Below are positions 1 to 10,921 of a stretch of 64,000 nucleotides of DNA, in pieces; positions within the stretch are counted from its first letter, which is position 1, and every line of letters begins with the position of its first letter. The notes beneath the pieces are model-generated. The model did no database searches. It saw nothing but the letters and a program-made list of their open reading frames with translations, and had not been told where the DNA came from. The DNA is from Marinobacter vinifirmus (GTDB lineage: Bacteria > Pseudomonadota > Gammaproteobacteria > Pseudomonadales > Oleiphilaceae). The stretch covers positions 1 to 64,000 of the forward strand of contig NZ_NEFY01000014.1 in NCBI RefSeq assembly GCF_002258215.1. Reading direction: 5' to 3'. Position numbers and translations under genes: made by a program.

Positions 1-41
1 GAGTTATGGTGATTTCTGGTGTATGGAAGCAGGCTGAAAGG

Positions 42-103
42 ATGGCGTATCCTGTTGGTTGATCACCACCAAGATCACAACCAACAGAGGATGGATACGC
101 CAT
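42..103 (+). promoter_or_regulatory. Hairpin sequestering the transposase ribosome-binding site and start codon
   Basis: Bases 42-52 pair with 93-103, and 53-61 (TGTTGGTTG) pair with 78-86 (CAACCAACA). This gives about 20 base pairs, with a one-sided bulge GAGGAT at 87-92 that holds the likely Shine-Dalgarno. The paired segment 93-103 includes the first two bases of the start codon at 102. Such leader hairpins in IS elements are known to block translation from read-through transcripts arising outside the element. Here the structure is read directly from the sequence; the regulatory role is inferred. Confidence 0.6.
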
Positions 104-1355
104 GTCCAAGTCTAACCTGCATGCTCTTTCACAACCAGAGGCGACCACGAACGATCCCTTGCACGATCTGATCCGACAGGGTGCCCGTGACCTGATTGCG
201 CGGGCTGTCGAGTCTGAGCTTCAGGGGCTACTGGATCAGTATGCCGATGTATTGACACCCGATGGTCGCAAGGCGGTAGTCCGAAACGGTCATTTACCAA
301 AGCGAACCATTCAGACAGGCGTTGGAGATGTTGACGTTCAGGTGCCCAAGGTCCGGGACCGCAGCGGCTCCGGCATTCGCTTCAACAGTCAGCTCCTGCC
401 ACCGTATTTGAAGCGGGCCCAGAGTCTGGATGAACTCATCCCCTGGCTCTACCTGCGCGGTGTCTCCTCTGGCAATTTTCAGGAGGCCCTGAGTGCCTTG
501 GTCGGCGAGCAGGCCAAGGGCCTGTCCGCCAACACGGTGTCACGGCTCAAGGCACGGTGGCTGAAGGAGCACGAGGATTGGCGTCGCCGTGACCTGGGCC
601 AGAAGCGCTACGTCTACTGGTGGGCAGACGGTGTCTACAGCAATGTTCGTCTGGATGATCGACTTTGCCTGCTGGTGATTATCGGGGTCACAGAGCATGG
701 CCACAAGGAGCTGGTCGCGGTGGAAGATGGCCACCGCGAGTCCGAAGCCAGCTGGCGAGAGCTGCTCACCGGCTTGCGTGAACGTGGCCTGGACAATGCG
801 CCCAAGCTGGCCGTAGGCGACGGGGCTTTGGGCTTCTGGAAAGCGCTGAGCAAGGTGTTTCCGGATACCCGGCACCAGAGGTGCTGGGTTCACAAGACTG
901 CCAACGTGCTGGACAAGCTGCCCAAGTCCGTACAGCCGAAGGTGAAGTCAGACCTGCATGAGATCTATCTGGCGGAGACCCGTGATGGCGCTCACAAAGC
1001 CTTTGACAGCACGTTAAGGCGATTCCGGGACAAGTACCCGAAGGCCATGGAAAACCTCGAAAAAGACCGGGATGAACTGCTGGCCTTTTACGATTTCCCG
1101 GCAGCGCACTGGATTCACTTGAGGACCACGAATCCCATTGAGTCCACCTTCGCCACAGTCAGGCTGAGGACCAAGCGAAGCCGGTCCTGTGGCAACCGCG
1201 ACACTACGTTATCGATGGTATTTAAATTGCTCCAATCCGCCCAGAAACGCTGGAAGCGGATCAAGGGGTTTAACCAACTGAAGCTGGTCGTGAATAACGT
1301 TCAGTTTCGGGATGGAGAACGGGTGGATGATCAATCCGGCAGAGACGCCGCCTGA
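102..1355 (+). CDS. IS256-family (mutator-type) DDE transposase
   Basis: A 417-residue transposase that would catalyse cut-out and insertion of its own element through an RNase H-fold DDE active site. The likely triad is D176 (in WWADGVYSN), D240 (in AVGDGALGF) and E347 (in TTNPIESTF). The family's C-x2-H motif lies at C261-H264, between the second Asp and the Glu. The N-terminal ~100 residues match the family's DNA-binding region. The reading frame is intact, so the copy may be active. Its start codon lies inside the leader hairpin at 42-103. Length and motif spacing are normal for IS256-family members. Confidence 0.95.
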   Translation: MSKSNLHALSQPEATTNDPLHDLIRQGARDLIARAVESELQGLLDQYADVLTPDGRKAVVRNGHLPKRTIQTGVGDVDVQVPKVRDRSGSGIRFNSQLLPPYLKRAQSLDELIPWLYLRGVSSGNFQEALSALVGEQAKGLSANTVSRLKARWLKEHEDWRRRDLGQKRYVYWWADGVYSNVRLDDRLCLLVIIGVTEHGHKELVAVEDGHRESEASWRELLTGLRERGLDNAPKLAVGDGALGFWKALSKVFPDTRHQRCWVHKTANVLDKLPKSVQPKVKSDLHEIYLAETRDGAHKAFDSTLRRFRDKYPKAMENLEKDRDELLAFYDFPAAHWIHLRTTNPIESTFATVRLRTKRSRSCGNRDTTLSMVFKLLQSAQKRWKRIKGFNQLKLVVNNVQFRDGERVDDQSGRDAA

Positions 1356-1384
1356 TGCTCATACACCAGATTTGACAATAACTC

Positions 1385-1744
1385 ACCAACGTAGAGTTCA
1401 AGGAAGCGGTGCTGTCTCTGGAAGTGACGCCGCAAATCACCCCGGATGACAAGATCATTATGGACCTCGTCGTGAATCAGGATTCCCGTGGCGAGGTTAC
1501 GGCGGGCATCCCCTCTATCAACACTAACGAGGTAACTACTCAGGTGTTGGTAGCGAACGGTGAAACAGTGGTTCTGGGTGGTATTTTCCAGTCCGAGGTG
1601 GCCACGCAAACCACCAAGACTCCGTTCCTCGGCGATATTCCCTACCTTGGCCGCCTGTTCAAGCGTACTGAGCACATCAATGAGCGTAGTGAGCTGCTGA
1701 TCTTCATCACCCCGAAGATCATCAAGAACGACCTGATCGACTGA
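1385..1744 (+). pseudogene. pilQ: 3' remnant of type IV pilus secretin gene pilQ, cut by the IS
   Basis: The frame encodes the last 119 residues of a PilQ/GspD-type secretin: AVLSLEVTPQITPDD, then GETVVLGGIFQ, then the diagnostic TPFLGDIPYLGRLFK, ending LLIFITPKII. These are the end of the secretin beta-barrel that forms the outer-membrane gate for the pilus. No start codon or N-terminal region (AMIN, N0/N1 domains) is present, because the IS occupies the adjacent upstream DNA. A GTG at 1409 could open the frame but would make only a barrel fragment. The position immediately before aroK-aroB is the normal pilMNOPQ-aroK order. The 5' part presumably lies beyond the left edge. Confidence 0.9.
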
Positions 1745-1760
1745 TCCGGCCAGTAAACCG

Positions 1761-1791
1761 AAAAAGCCGCCGCTAACCCCGGCGGCTTTTT
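1761..1791 (+). terminator. Rho-independent terminator after pilQ
   Basis: AAAAAGCCGCCG (1761-1772) pairs with CGGCGGCTTTTT (1780-1791) across a short CTAACCC-type loop, giving a GC-rich stem followed by a T run. It lies 17 bases after the pilQ stop, so aroK probably has its own promoter. Confidence 0.9.
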
Positions 1792-1883
1792 CGTGTCTGG
1801 TGTAATGCTTCTGGTGCCGGTGACTTATGGAAAGGTGCGCCCTGTGCTATTCTCACCCGCTTGAAATCTGTTGAGCGGAAATT

Positions 1884-2468
1884 ATGTCTTTGCCCAAACG
1901 CGTAGTACTGGTCGGGCCCATGGGGGCCGGAAAAAGTACCATCGGCCGGATGCTAGCCAAGGAACTCGGGTACCGTTTTCTCGATTCTGACCGCATTATT
2001 GAAGAACGCTGCGGCGCCAATATTCCCTGGATCTTCGATGTGGAAGGGGAGGACGGCTTTCGCCAGCGGGAAACTGCCATGCTGGATGAGCTCACCGGCG
2101 AACAGGGCACCGTTCTGGCCACTGGTGGTGGCGCTGTAATGCGCCCGGAAAACCATCCGTTACTGAAGAAAAACTCTGTGGTGGTGTACCTGAAAACCTC
2201 CATCGAACAACAGGTGGAGCGCACCCGCAAAGACCGTAACCGCCCGTTGCTGCAGAATGACGATCCGGAGGCCGTCCTGCGCAGGCTGTTCGACATCCGT
2301 GATCCGCTGTATACCAAGCTGGCGGATATCGTGATGTACACAGACCGGAAAAGCCCCCGGCTGGTGGTCCGGCAGCTGGTCAACCGTATCAACCCCAGAA
2401 CCCCCCGGCACAAACGGCAAAGACGCAAAGAAGGTCGTGACTATGCACAAGGTACTTCGAGAACTTGA
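1884..2468 (+). CDS. aroK: Shikimate kinase I
   Basis: Phosphorylates shikimate at the 3-hydroxyl with ATP, the fifth step of the chorismate pathway in the cytoplasm. The Walker A motif is GPMGAGKST (residues 11-19). The glycine-rich shikimate-binding loop TGGGAV is at 80-85, and the lid with RNRPLL is at 118-123. At 194 residues it is slightly longer than the usual ~172, because of a basic C-terminal tail ([12 protein letters not shown]). The ATG start gives the expected N-terminus just before the P-loop. The 3' end overlaps aroB by 26 bases, consistent with co-translation. The terminator after pilQ separates it from the pilus operon, so the upstream IS should not remove its expression completely. 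Confidence 0.97.
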   Translation: MSLPKRVVLVGPMGAGKSTIGRMLAKELGYRFLDSDRIIEERCGANIPWIFDVEGEDGFRQRETAMLDELTGEQGTVLATGGGAVMRPENHPLLKKNSVVVYLKTSIEQQVERTRKDRNRPLLQNDDPEAVLRRLFDIRDPLYTKLADIVMYTDRKSPRLVVRQLVNRINPRTPRHKRQRRKEGRDYAQGTSRT

Positions 2469-3531
2469 CGTTGACCTCGGGGAGCGCAGCTACCCGATTA
2501 TTATCGGTCAGGGTTTACTTGGCTCCTTTGATCTGACCCCCTGGGTGGCCGGCAACCAGGTGATGATCGTTACCAACGAAACGGTCGCGCCCCTGTACCT
2601 CGAAAAAGCCCGTGCCTGCTTCCCCGGTAAAACCGTGGATGTGGTTACCCTGCCGGATGGTGAAAAATACAAAGACTGGCAAACCCTGAACCTGATCTTC
2701 GACGGCTTGCTCGAAAACCGTCACACCCGAAAAACCACCATCGCGGCCCTTGGTGGCGGCGTAGTGGGGGATATGGCCGGGTTTGCGGCGGCCTGCTATC
2801 AGCGAGGCGTGCCCTTTATCCAGATTCCCACAACCCTGTTGTCCCAGGTGGATTCCTCCGTGGGCGGAAAAACCGGCATCAACCATCCCTTGGGCAAAAA
2901 CATGGTGGGTGCATTCCATCAGCCGCAGGCTGTGCTGATTGATACCGATTCCCTGGCCACCCTGCCACCCCGGGAAGTCTCTGCCGGGCTGGCGGAAGTC
3001 ATCAAGTATGGTTTGATCCGGGAAGAGCCGTTTCTTGGTTGGCTGGAGCAGCACATTGATGAGCTGGTCCGGTTGGAGCCGGCTGCCCTGGGTGAAGCTA
3101 TCTACCGCTCTTGCCTGTGCAAGGCCGAGGTGGTTGCGCTGGATGAAAAAGAAGGCGGCCTGCGGGCGATTCTCAACCTGGGTCATACCTTTGGCCATGC
3201 CATCGAGACCTATGCGGGCTACGGCAACTGGCTGCATGGCGAAGCAGTGGGTACCGGCATGCTGATGGCGGCTGATCTTTCGGTTCGTGAAGGCAATATC
3301 ACGCCTGCGGACCGGGATCGTGCTGCGGAGCTGATCCGCCGTGCCCGACTGCCAGAGCTGGCTCCGGAAGGCATGACCGAAGACGATTTCATGAGCCTGA
3401 TGGCGGTGGACAAAAAGAATGTCGACGGCAAGCTTCGCCTGGTGCTGATGAAAGCGCTGGGATATGCCTATGTAACCGACGAAGCGGCCCCCGGCAATAT
3501 CCAGGCGACGCTGAACGCCTTTATCCGCTGA
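2443..3531 (+). CDS. aroB: 3-dehydroquinate synthase
   Basis: Converts DAHP to 3-dehydroquinate, the second shikimate-pathway step, using NAD and a divalent metal. The 362-residue protein has the NAD-binding GGGVVGD region, the [19 protein letters not shown] substrate/NAD segment, and metal ligands in GLAEVIKYG (Glu), NLGHTFGHA (His) and WLHGEAVG (His). I chose the ATG at 2443 over a GTG at 2437 because AAAGAAGG (2427-2434) is spaced 8 bases from the ATG but only 2 from the GTG. It overlaps the end of aroK. In pseudomonads a SPOR-domain damX-like gene follows aroB; here gltB follows after 254 bp. Confidence 0.97.
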   Translation: MHKVLRELDVDLGERSYPIIIGQGLLGSFDLTPWVAGNQVMIVTNETVAPLYLEKARACFPGKTVDVVTLPDGEKYKDWQTLNLIFDGLLENRHTRKTTIAALGGGVVGDMAGFAAACYQRGVPFIQIPTTLLSQVDSSVGGKTGINHPLGKNMVGAFHQPQAVLIDTDSLATLPPREVSAGLAEVIKYGLIREEPFLGWLEQHIDELVRLEPAALGEAIYRSCLCKAEVVALDEKEGGLRAILNLGHTFGHAIETYAGYGNWLHGEAVGTGMLMAADLSVREGNITPADRDRAAELIRRARLPELAPEGMTEDDFMSLMAVDKKNVDGKLRLVLMKALGYAYVTDEAAPGNIQATLNAFIR

Positions 3532-3549
3532 CCTTATTCCTGCATACCC

Positions 3550-3582
3550 GGCTGCAGGGGCCGATTATGGTGCCCTGCGGCC
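3550..3582 (+). terminator. Probable terminator after aroB
   Basis: GGCTGCAGGG (3550-3559) can pair with CCCTGCGGCC (3573-3582) with one mismatch, followed by a T-rich but interrupted tract. It lies 18 bases after the aroB stop. The T run is weak, so efficiency is uncertain. Confidence 0.5.
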
Positions 3583-3610
3583 TTTCTGCCCTCTTTTAGA
3601 CCCCCTGCTT

Positions 3611-3627
3611 TGCACCATCCCGGTGCA
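3611..3627 (+). promoter_or_regulatory. NtrC-type binding site upstream of gltB
   Basis: The 17-bp palindrome TGCACCATCCCGGTGCA has exactly the TGCACC-N5-GGTGCA form of NtrC sites known from glnA promoters. With the flanking bases it extends to TTTGCACC..GGTGCAAA. It lies 159 bases before the gltB start and about 45 bases upstream of the -10-like TATAAAT at 3673-3679. NtrC control of glutamate synthase fits nitrogen-assimilation logic; whether it activates or represses cannot be told from sequence. Confidence 0.65.
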
Positions 3628-3672
3628 AAATTGCGAAAAGTAGCCTCTCCGGTACAAAAGTTGTTGCGTAGG

Positions 3673-3679
3673 TATAAAT
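3673..3679 (+). promoter_or_regulatory. Candidate sigma70 -10 element of the gltBD promoter
   Basis: TATAAAT is the best -10 match in the aroB-gltB gap and lies between the two NtrC-like palindromes. The -35 region 17 bases upstream (CGGTAC, about 3650-3655) is poor, so an activator may be needed. Transcription would start near 3686, giving a ~100-nt leader containing the second palindrome. Confidence 0.4.
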
Positions 3680-3727
3680 ACGTGCGTAGACTCCCTTCCC
3701 CCTTTTTTTTGGTGTCAGTTCATTTTG

Positions 3728-3744
3728 TGCACTAAGGCAGTGCA
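3728..3744 (+). promoter_or_regulatory. Second NtrC-like palindrome in the gltB leader
   Basis: TGCACTAAGGCAGTGCA is a perfect 6-5-6 palindrome of the same length and half-site type as the site at 3611, with one change per half-site (TGCACT/AGTGCA). Its centre is 117 bp from that of the first, close to eleven helical turns, and 41 bases separate it from the gltB start. A site downstream of the likely transcription start would suit repression or looping. Confidence 0.5.
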
Positions 3745-3785
3745 TAAGGGGCTGGCGGGAAGCCTTTTTACACGAGAGAACGCTT

Positions 3786-6700
3786 ATGACAACAGGCTTG
3801 TATCATCCCGACGAATTCAGGGACAACTGCGGTTTTGGCCTGATTGCCCACATGAAGGGCGAGGCCAGCCATAAGCTGTTGCAAACTGCTATTGAATCCC
3901 TCACCTGTATGACCCATCGCGGAGGCATCGCAGCAGATGGCAAAACCGGCGATGGTTGTGGGCTCCTTTTGCAGAGCCCCAAGGCCTTCCTCATTAAAGC
4001 TGCGGAAGCGGCGTTTGGAAAAAAACCTGGCGACTTGTTTGCAGTTGGCCAGGTTTTTTTAGCTCCGGAGGAAGCTAGGGCTGCAGCCGGAAGGGCTGCG
4101 GTTGAGCAAAGACTGACCGAACAGGGCCTGGAAATCCTGGGCTGGCGGGAAGTGCCGGTGGATGACAGTTGCCTGGGCCCCATGGCCCGGGATTGTATGC
4201 CCCGCATCGAGCAGGTGTTCGTGCTGCCGGCCGGAAAGTCTGAGCAAGACTTTGCCATCAGCATGTTTGTTGGCCGCCGCCATGCCGAGCGGGATATGGC
4301 GGATGACTCCGAGTTCTACATCTGCAGCCTGTCTCACCGCACCCTGGCCTACAAAGGCCTGATGATGCCGGCAGACCTGGCGAACTTCTACAAGGATCTG
4401 GGCGACCCGGACCTGCAAACCGCGATCTGCGTGTTCCACCAGCGGTTCTCCACCAACACCATGCCGCGCTGGCCGCTGGCCCAGCCGTTCCGCTTCCTGG
4501 CCCACAACGGCGAAATCAACACCATCGACGGCAACCGTAACTGGGCCATCGCCCGTGCCGCCAAGTTCAGTTCTCCGGCCCTGCCGGACCTGCAAACCCT
4601 GCAGCCGCTGGTGAACCTGACCGGTTCTGACTCTTCCAGCATGGACAACATGCTGGAAATCCTGCTGGCCGGTGGCGTGGACCTGTTCCGTGCGGTGCGC
4701 ATGATGATTCCGCCGGCATGGCAGAACGTTGAGACCATGGACCCGGACCTGCGCGCCTTCTACGAATACAACTCCATGCACATGGAGCCCTGGGATGGCC
4801 CGGCCGGTCTGGTTATGTCCGACGGCCGCTACGCACTGTGTATGCTCGACCGTAACGGCCTGCGCCCGGCGCGCTGGGTGGTTACCAAGGATGACTTTAT
4901 TACACTGGCATCTGAAGTCGGCACTTACAGCTACACTCCGGACGATGTGGTTGCCAAGGGTCGGGTAGGGCCGGGCCAGATGCTCGCCATCGACACCGAA
5001 ACCGGCGACGTACTGCACACACCGGATATCGATGAGCGGCTGAAAAACGCCAAGCCGTACAAGCGCTGGCTGCGGGGCAACTCCCTGCGCATCGAAACCA
5101 CCCTGGACCAGGCCACACCCGAGTTCCGGCTGATGGAATCGGACGATCTGCTGGTGCACCAGAAGATGTTCAACGTCTCGTTCGAAGAGCGGGACCAGGT
5201 GCTGCGGCCGCTGGGTGAAGGCGCCCAGGAAGCGGTTGGCTCCATGGGTGACGATACCCCCATGGCCGTGCTGTCCAGCAAGGTTCGCCACGTGGCGGAT
5301 TACTTCCGGCAGAAGTTCGCCCAGGTAACCAACCCGCCCATCGACCCGCTCCGCGAGACCATTGTGATGTCTCTGGAGACGTGTCTGGGTGCCGAAAAGA
5401 ACGTTTTCCAGGAAACCCCGGACCACGCCAACCGGATCATCCTGACCACGCCGGTGCTGTCCCCCGCCAAGTTCCTGAAGATCAGCAACAACGATCGTCC
5501 GGGCTTCGAGGTTGAGCACATTGCCCTGAGCTACCGCCCGGAAGAGGGACTGGAGCAGGCGGTTCGCCGTATCTGCGAGCAGGCGGCCAATGCCGCGCGC
5601 AGTGCCAAGGTGCTGCTGATTCTGAGCGATAAGGGGCTGGCCGAGGGCGAACTGCCGATCAACTCCCTGATGGCCACCGGCGCCGTTCACCACCACCTGG
5701 TGCGTAACGGCCTGCGTTGCGATTCCAACATCATCGTGGAAACCGGCTGGGCCCGGGACCCGCACCACTTTGCGGTGCTGTTCGGTTTTGGTGCCACCGC
5801 GGTGTATCCGTACCTGGCCTACCAGGTGCTGAACGACCTGATCCGCACCGGCGAAATGCTGATAGACCCGGTCCAGGCCAAGAACAATTACCGCAAGGGC
5901 ATCAACAAGGGCTTGCTGAAGATCCTGTCCAAGATGGGGATCTCCACCATTACCTCCTATCGGGGTGCCCAACTGTTCGAGGCCATCGGCCTGGCCGACA
6001 GCGTTGTGGATCTGTGCTTCAAAGGTGTACCCAGCCGTATTCAGGGTGCGGACTTCTATGACTTCCAGCAGGACCAGGAACAACTGGCCGCTGTAGCCTG
6101 GAAACCCCGCAAGTCCCTGTCTCCCGGTGGTCTGCTGAAGTATGTACACGGCCAGGAATACCATGCCTTCAACCCGGATGTGGTGGCGAAGCTGCAGGAT
6201 GCCGTTATCAGCGGCGACTATGGTCACTACAAGGAATACGCAGGCCTGGTGAACGAGCGCCCGGTGGCGACCTTGCGGGATCTGCTGACCTTCAAGAAAG
6301 ATATTAAAGGCATCGACCTTAATGAAGTAGAGCCGGTGGAAAGCATCTTCCCACGGTTCGATTCCGCTGCCATGTCCCTCGGTGCCTTGTCTCCGGAAGC
6401 CCACGAAGCCCTGGCTGTAGCCATGAACACCCTGGGTGGCCGCTCCAACTCAGGTGAGGGCGGGGAAGACCCGGCCCGCTATGGCACTAACAAGCGCTCC
6501 AAGATCAAGCAGGTGGCCTCCGGCCGATTCGGCGTTACCGCAGAATACCTGCGCAGTGCTGACGTTATGCAGATCAAGGTAGCCCAGGGTGCCAAGCCCG
6601 GTGAGGGCGGCCAGCTGCCCGGTGGCAAGGTGAATGACCTGATCGCTCGGCTGCGTTACTCGGTGCCCGGCGTGACCCTGATTTCGCCGCCACCGCACCA

Positions 6701-8234
6701 CGATATCTACTCCATCGAGGATCTCGCACAGCTGATCTTCGACCTGAAGCAGGTAAACCCGCAAGCGCTGGTGTCGGTGAAGCTGGTATCCGAGCCCGGT
6801 GTCGGCACCATCGCTGCCGGCGTGGCCAAGGCCTACGCTGACCTGATCACCGTATCCGGCTACGACGGCGGTACGGCGGCCAGCCCGCTGACCTCAATCC
6901 GTTACGCCGGCTCCCCGTGGGAGCTGGGCCTGACCGAAACCCAGCAGGCCCTGCGTGCCAACGACCTGCGCGGCAAGATTCGCCTGCAGACCGATGGCGG
7001 TATCAAGACCGGCCTGGATGTGGTGAAAGCCGCCATTCTGGGGGCTGAAAGCTTCGGTTTCGGCACCACGCCCATGGTGGCCCTGGGTTGTAAATACCTG
7101 CGGATCTGCCACCTGAACAACTGCGCCACCGGTGTGGCCACCCAGAACGATTACCTGCGGGAAGAGCACTTCAAAGGCACCGTGGAAATGGCCATGAACT
7201 TCTTCCGCTTTGTGGCGGAAGAAACCCGGGAGTGGCTGGCGAAGCTGGGCGTGCGCAGCCTGGAAGAGCTCGTAGGCCGCGTAGACCTGCTGGAACGCCT
7301 GCCGGGCGACACCGAGCGCCAGAGAAAACTGGACCTTAGCCGCCTGCTGCAGAGCGACCACATTCCGGCGGACAAGCCGCAGGTGTGCCAGGTTGAGCGC
7401 AACCAGCCCTTCGATGAGGGCAAGCTTGCGGAACAGATGGTGAAAGACACTGCGGCAGCCATTGCCGAGAAATCCGGCGGCGCCTGGAGCTACAAAGTCA
7501 CTAACTGCGACCGTTCCATCGGTGCCCGCCTGTCTGGCGAAATCGCTGCCCGGCACGGCAACCAGGGCATGGCCGATGCCGCCATCACGCTGGATCTTAC
7601 CGGCACGGCTGGCCAGAGTTTTGGTGTCTGGAACGTAGGTGGCCTGAACATGGTGCTAGAAGGCGACGCCAACGACTACGTGGGTAAGGGCATGACCGGC
7701 GGCAAGCTGGTGGTCAAGCCGCCCCGTGGCAGCGACTTCAAAACCCAGGAAACCTCCATCATCGGTAACACCTGTCTGTACGGTGCCACCGGAGGCAAGC
7801 TGTTTGCCGCCGGTACCGCAGGCGAACGTTTTGCCGTGCGTAACTCCGGTGCCCACGCAGTGGTGGAAGGCGCAGGCGATCACTGCTGTGAGTACATGAC
7901 CGGCGGCCTGGTGACCGTACTGGGCTCCACCGGCTACAACTTTGGTGCCGGTATGACCGGCGGCTTCGCCTACGTACTGGACCTGGATAACACCTTCGTG
8001 GACAAGTACAACCACGAGCTGGTGGATATCCAGCGGATCTCCCGGGAAGACATGGAAGCCTACCGGAACCACCTGCGCGGTGTGATCCGGGAGCATATTT
8101 CAGAAACCGGAAGTGCCTGGGCCGAGCACCTTCTGGAGGATTTCGACGATTACATCGGCCGGTTCTGGCTGGTCAAGCCCAAGGCCGCTAACCTGCGCAG
8201 CCTGCTGGCCAATACCCGTGCCCGCCCGGAATAA
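3786..8234 (+). CDS. gltB: Glutamate synthase (NADPH) large chain
   Basis: The 1482-residue alpha subunit transfers the glutamine amide to 2-oxoglutarate, making two glutamates together with GltD. The N-terminal class II glutaminase domain begins RDNCGFG; C15 is the expected nucleophile after removal of a short propeptide. The FMN/2-oxoglutarate synthase barrel follows ([25 protein letters not shown]). The 3Fe-4S cysteines are in [12 protein letters not shown], about residues 1102-1113. The C-terminal beta-helix is rich in glycines ([23 protein letters not shown]). Length is typical. It starts an operon with gltD 78 bases downstream and is preceded by two NtrC-type sites. Confidence 0.98.
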   Translation: MTTGLYHPDEFRDNCGFGLIAHMKGEASHKLLQTAIESLTCMTHRGGIAADGKTGDGCGLLLQSPKAFLIKAAEAAFGKKPGDLFAVGQVFLAPEEARAAAGRAAVEQRLTEQGLEILGWREVPVDDSCLGPMARDCMPRIEQVFVLPAGKSEQDFAISMFVGRRHAERDMADDSEFYICSLSHRTLAYKGLMMPADLANFYKDLGDPDLQTAICVFHQRFSTNTMPRWPLAQPFRFLAHNGEINTIDGNRNWAIARAAKFSSPALPDLQTLQPLVNLTGSDSSSMDNMLEILLAGGVDLFRAVRMMIPPAWQNVETMDPDLRAFYEYNSMHMEPWDGPAGLVMSDGRYALCMLDRNGLRPARWVVTKDDFITLASEVGTYSYTPDDVVAKGRVGPGQMLAIDTETGDVLHTPDIDERLKNAKPYKRWLRGNSLRIETTLDQATPEFRLMESDDLLVHQKMFNVSFEERDQVLRPLGEGAQEAVGSMGDDTPMAVLSSKVRHVADYFRQKFAQVTNPPIDPLRETIVMSLETCLGAEKNVFQETPDHANRIILTTPVLSPAKFLKISNNDRPGFEVEHIALSYRPEEGLEQAVRRICEQAANAARSAKVLLILSDKGLAEGELPINSLMATGAVHHHLVRNGLRCDSNIIVETGWARDPHHFAVLFGFGATAVYPYLAYQVLNDLIRTGEMLIDPVQAKNNYRKGINKGLLKILSKMGISTITSYRGAQLFEAIGLADSVVDLCFKGVPSRIQGADFYDFQQDQEQLAAVAWKPRKSLSPGGLLKYVHGQEYHAFNPDVVAKLQDAVISGDYGHYKEYAGLVNERPVATLRDLLTFKKDIKGIDLNEVEPVESIFPRFDSAAMSLGALSPEAHEALAVAMNTLGGRSNSGEGGEDPARYGTNKRSKIKQVASGRFGVTAEYLRSADVMQIKVAQGAKPGEGGQLPGGKVNDLIARLRYSVPGVTLISPPPHHDIYSIEDLAQLIFDLKQVNPQALVSVKLVSEPGVGTIAAGVAKAYADLITVSGYDGGTAASPLTSIRYAGSPWELGLTETQQALRANDLRGKIRLQTDGGIKTGLDVVKAAILGAESFGFGTTPMVALGCKYLRICHLNNCATGVATQNDYLREEHFKGTVEMAMNFFRFVAEETREWLAKLGVRSLEELVGRVDLLERLPGDTERQRKLDLSRLLQSDHIPADKPQVCQVERNQPFDEGKLAEQMVKDTAAAIAEKSGGAWSYKVTNCDRSIGARLSGEIAARHGNQGMADAAITLDLTGTAGQSFGVWNVGGLNMVLEGDANDYVGKGMTGGKLVVKPPRGSDFKTQETSIIGNTCLYGATGGKLFAAGTAGERFAVRNSGAHAVVEGAGDHCCEYMTGGLVTVLGSTGYNFGAGMTGGFAYVLDLDNTFVDKYNHELVDIQRISREDMEAYRNHLRGVIREHISETGSAWAEHLLEDFDDYIGRFWLVKPKAANLRSLLANTRARPE

Positions 8235-8255
8235 CCCCGGGTTCAGAAAGGTTGA

Positions 8256-9731
<1,476 letters not shown>

Positions 9732-9755
9732 TTAACGGCTTGACCGGTGTCAGAA

Positions 9756-9788
9756 GGGCGGCTTTCTAGTGGAAAGCCGCCCTTTTTT
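9756..9788 (+). terminator. Rho-independent terminator after gltD
   Basis: GGGCGGCTTTC (9756-9766) pairs perfectly with GAAAGCCGCCC (9772-9782) across a TAGTG loop, followed by six T residues. It closes the gltBD operon. Confidence 0.93.
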
Positions 9789-9856
9789 ATTGACGCAAAC
9801 GGGGTATCATTGCTTCCCATTGTCTCTGACCATTTACCGACGAGAAGACTGGAATT

Positions 9857-10921
9857 ATGACTGAGCTGAAGAACGATCGCTTCCTGCGCGCCCTCATGCG
9901 CCAGCCCGTAGACCGTACCCCGGTGTGGATGATGCGCCAGGCCGGTCGATACCTGCCGGAATACCGCGCAACCCGGGCCAAGGCCGGCGACTTCCTCAGC
10001 CTGTGCAAGAACACCCCGCTGGCCTGTGAAGTGACCCTGCAGCCGCTGGAACGCTACCCGCTGGACGCCGCCATCCTGTTCTCCGACATCCTGACCATTC
10101 CCGATGCGCTGGGGCTGGGCCTGTACTTCGAAGCCGGAGAAGGCCCGAAATTCCGGAAGGTGATCCGTTCCGAAGCAGACGTAGACGCACTGCCGAAAAT
10201 GAATGCCGAGTCCGACCTGGACTACGTGATGAACGCGGTCTCCACCATCCGCCGTGAACTGAACGGCCGGGTACCGCTGATCGGTTTCTCCGGCAGCCCC
10301 TGGACCCTGGCGACCTATATGATTGAAGGTGGCTCCTCGAAGACCTTCTCGGAAGCCAAGAAGCTGATGTACGGCCAGCCGGAAGTCATGCACCGCTTGC
10401 TGGACCACCTGGCGGATGCCGTTATCGATTACCTGAACGGCCAGATCAAGGCCGGCGCCCAGGCGGTGCAGATTTTCGATACCTGGGGCGGCGTGCTGAG
10501 CAGCTGGGCCTACGAAGAATTCTCCCTGCGCTACATGAGGAAAATCGTCGCCGGCCTGATCCGCGAAAGCGAAGGTCGTCGCGTGCCGGTGATTCTGTTC
10601 ACCAAGAACGGCGGCCAGTGGCTGGAGTCCATCGCCGACTCCGGCTGCGATGCCGTTGGCCTGGACTGGACTACCGACATCGGCAACGCCCGCGCCCGTG
10701 TGGGTGACAAGGTTGCCCTGCAGGGCAACATGGACCCGGCCATGCTGTATGCGCCGAAAGAGCGCATCCGGCAGGAAGTGGCAGACATCCTGGCCCGCTA
10801 TGGTTCCGGCTCCGGGCATATCTTCAACCTGGGGCATGGTATTACCCCGGATGTGGATCCGGAGCATGCCGGGGCGTTCATCAATGCCGTTGTCGAATTG
10901 AGTGCCGAGTATCACCGGTAA
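9857..10921 (+). CDS. hemE: Uroporphyrinogen decarboxylase
   Basis: Decarboxylates the four acetate side chains of uroporphyrinogen III to give coproporphyrinogen III in haem synthesis; cytosolic. The 354-residue protein has the signature [15 protein letters not shown] near the N-terminus, the second signature [17 protein letters not shown], and the C-terminal region [20 protein letters not shown]. Length and motifs are typical. It stands alone between the gltBD terminator and the repeat element at 10975. Confidence 0.98.
   Translation: MTELKNDRFLRALMRQPVDRTPVWMMRQAGRYLPEYRATRAKAGDFLSLCKNTPLACEVTLQPLERYPLDAAILFSDILTIPDALGLGLYFEAGEGPKFRKVIRSEADVDALPKMNAESDLDYVMNAVSTIRRELNGRVPLIGFSGSPWTLATYMIEGGSSKTFSEAKKLMYGQPEVMHRLLDHLADAVIDYLNGQIKAGAQAVQIFDTWGGVLSSWAYEEFSLRYMRKIVAGLIRESEGRRVPVILFTKNGGQWLESIADSGCDAVGLDWTTDIGNARARVGDKVALQGNMDPAMLYAPKERIRQEVADILARYGSGSGHIFNLGHGITPDVDPEHAGAFINAVVELSAEYHR

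Larger units (their letters stand above)
1..1384 (+). mobile_element. Complete IS256-family insertion sequence inserted in pilQ
   Basis: The element is bounded by terminal inverted repeats. Positions 1-25 and the reverse complement of 1360-1384 agree at 21 of 25 bases, both starting GAGTTAT and ending CTGGTGTATG. It carries one mutator-type transposase gene. The right end abuts pilQ codons directly: from 1385 the reading frame is ThrAsnValGluPheLys of the secretin domain. IS256 elements usually make 8-9 bp target duplications; ACCAACGTA at 1385-1393 would be the right copy, but the left copy lies outside the window. Base 1 of the window is the outermost base of the left repeat. Confidence 0.93.

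Noticed and set aside
1270..1675. Minus-strand frames across the IS/pilQ junction
   Set aside because: They are antisense to the transposase end and pilQ, and would require reading through the inverted repeat; no family resemblance.
3650..3664. Sigma-54-like sequence CGGTAC-N5-TTGT near the first NtrC site
   Set aside because: The invariant GC of the -12 element is missing and the spacing to the upstream palindrome is too short for a standard NtrC-activated promoter.
4059..6404. 781-codon open frame on the minus strand opposite gltB
   Set aside because: It is antisense to a confidently identified gene, has a compositionally odd His/Gln/Val-rich translation and no recognisable domain; GC-rich third positions leave such frames open by chance.
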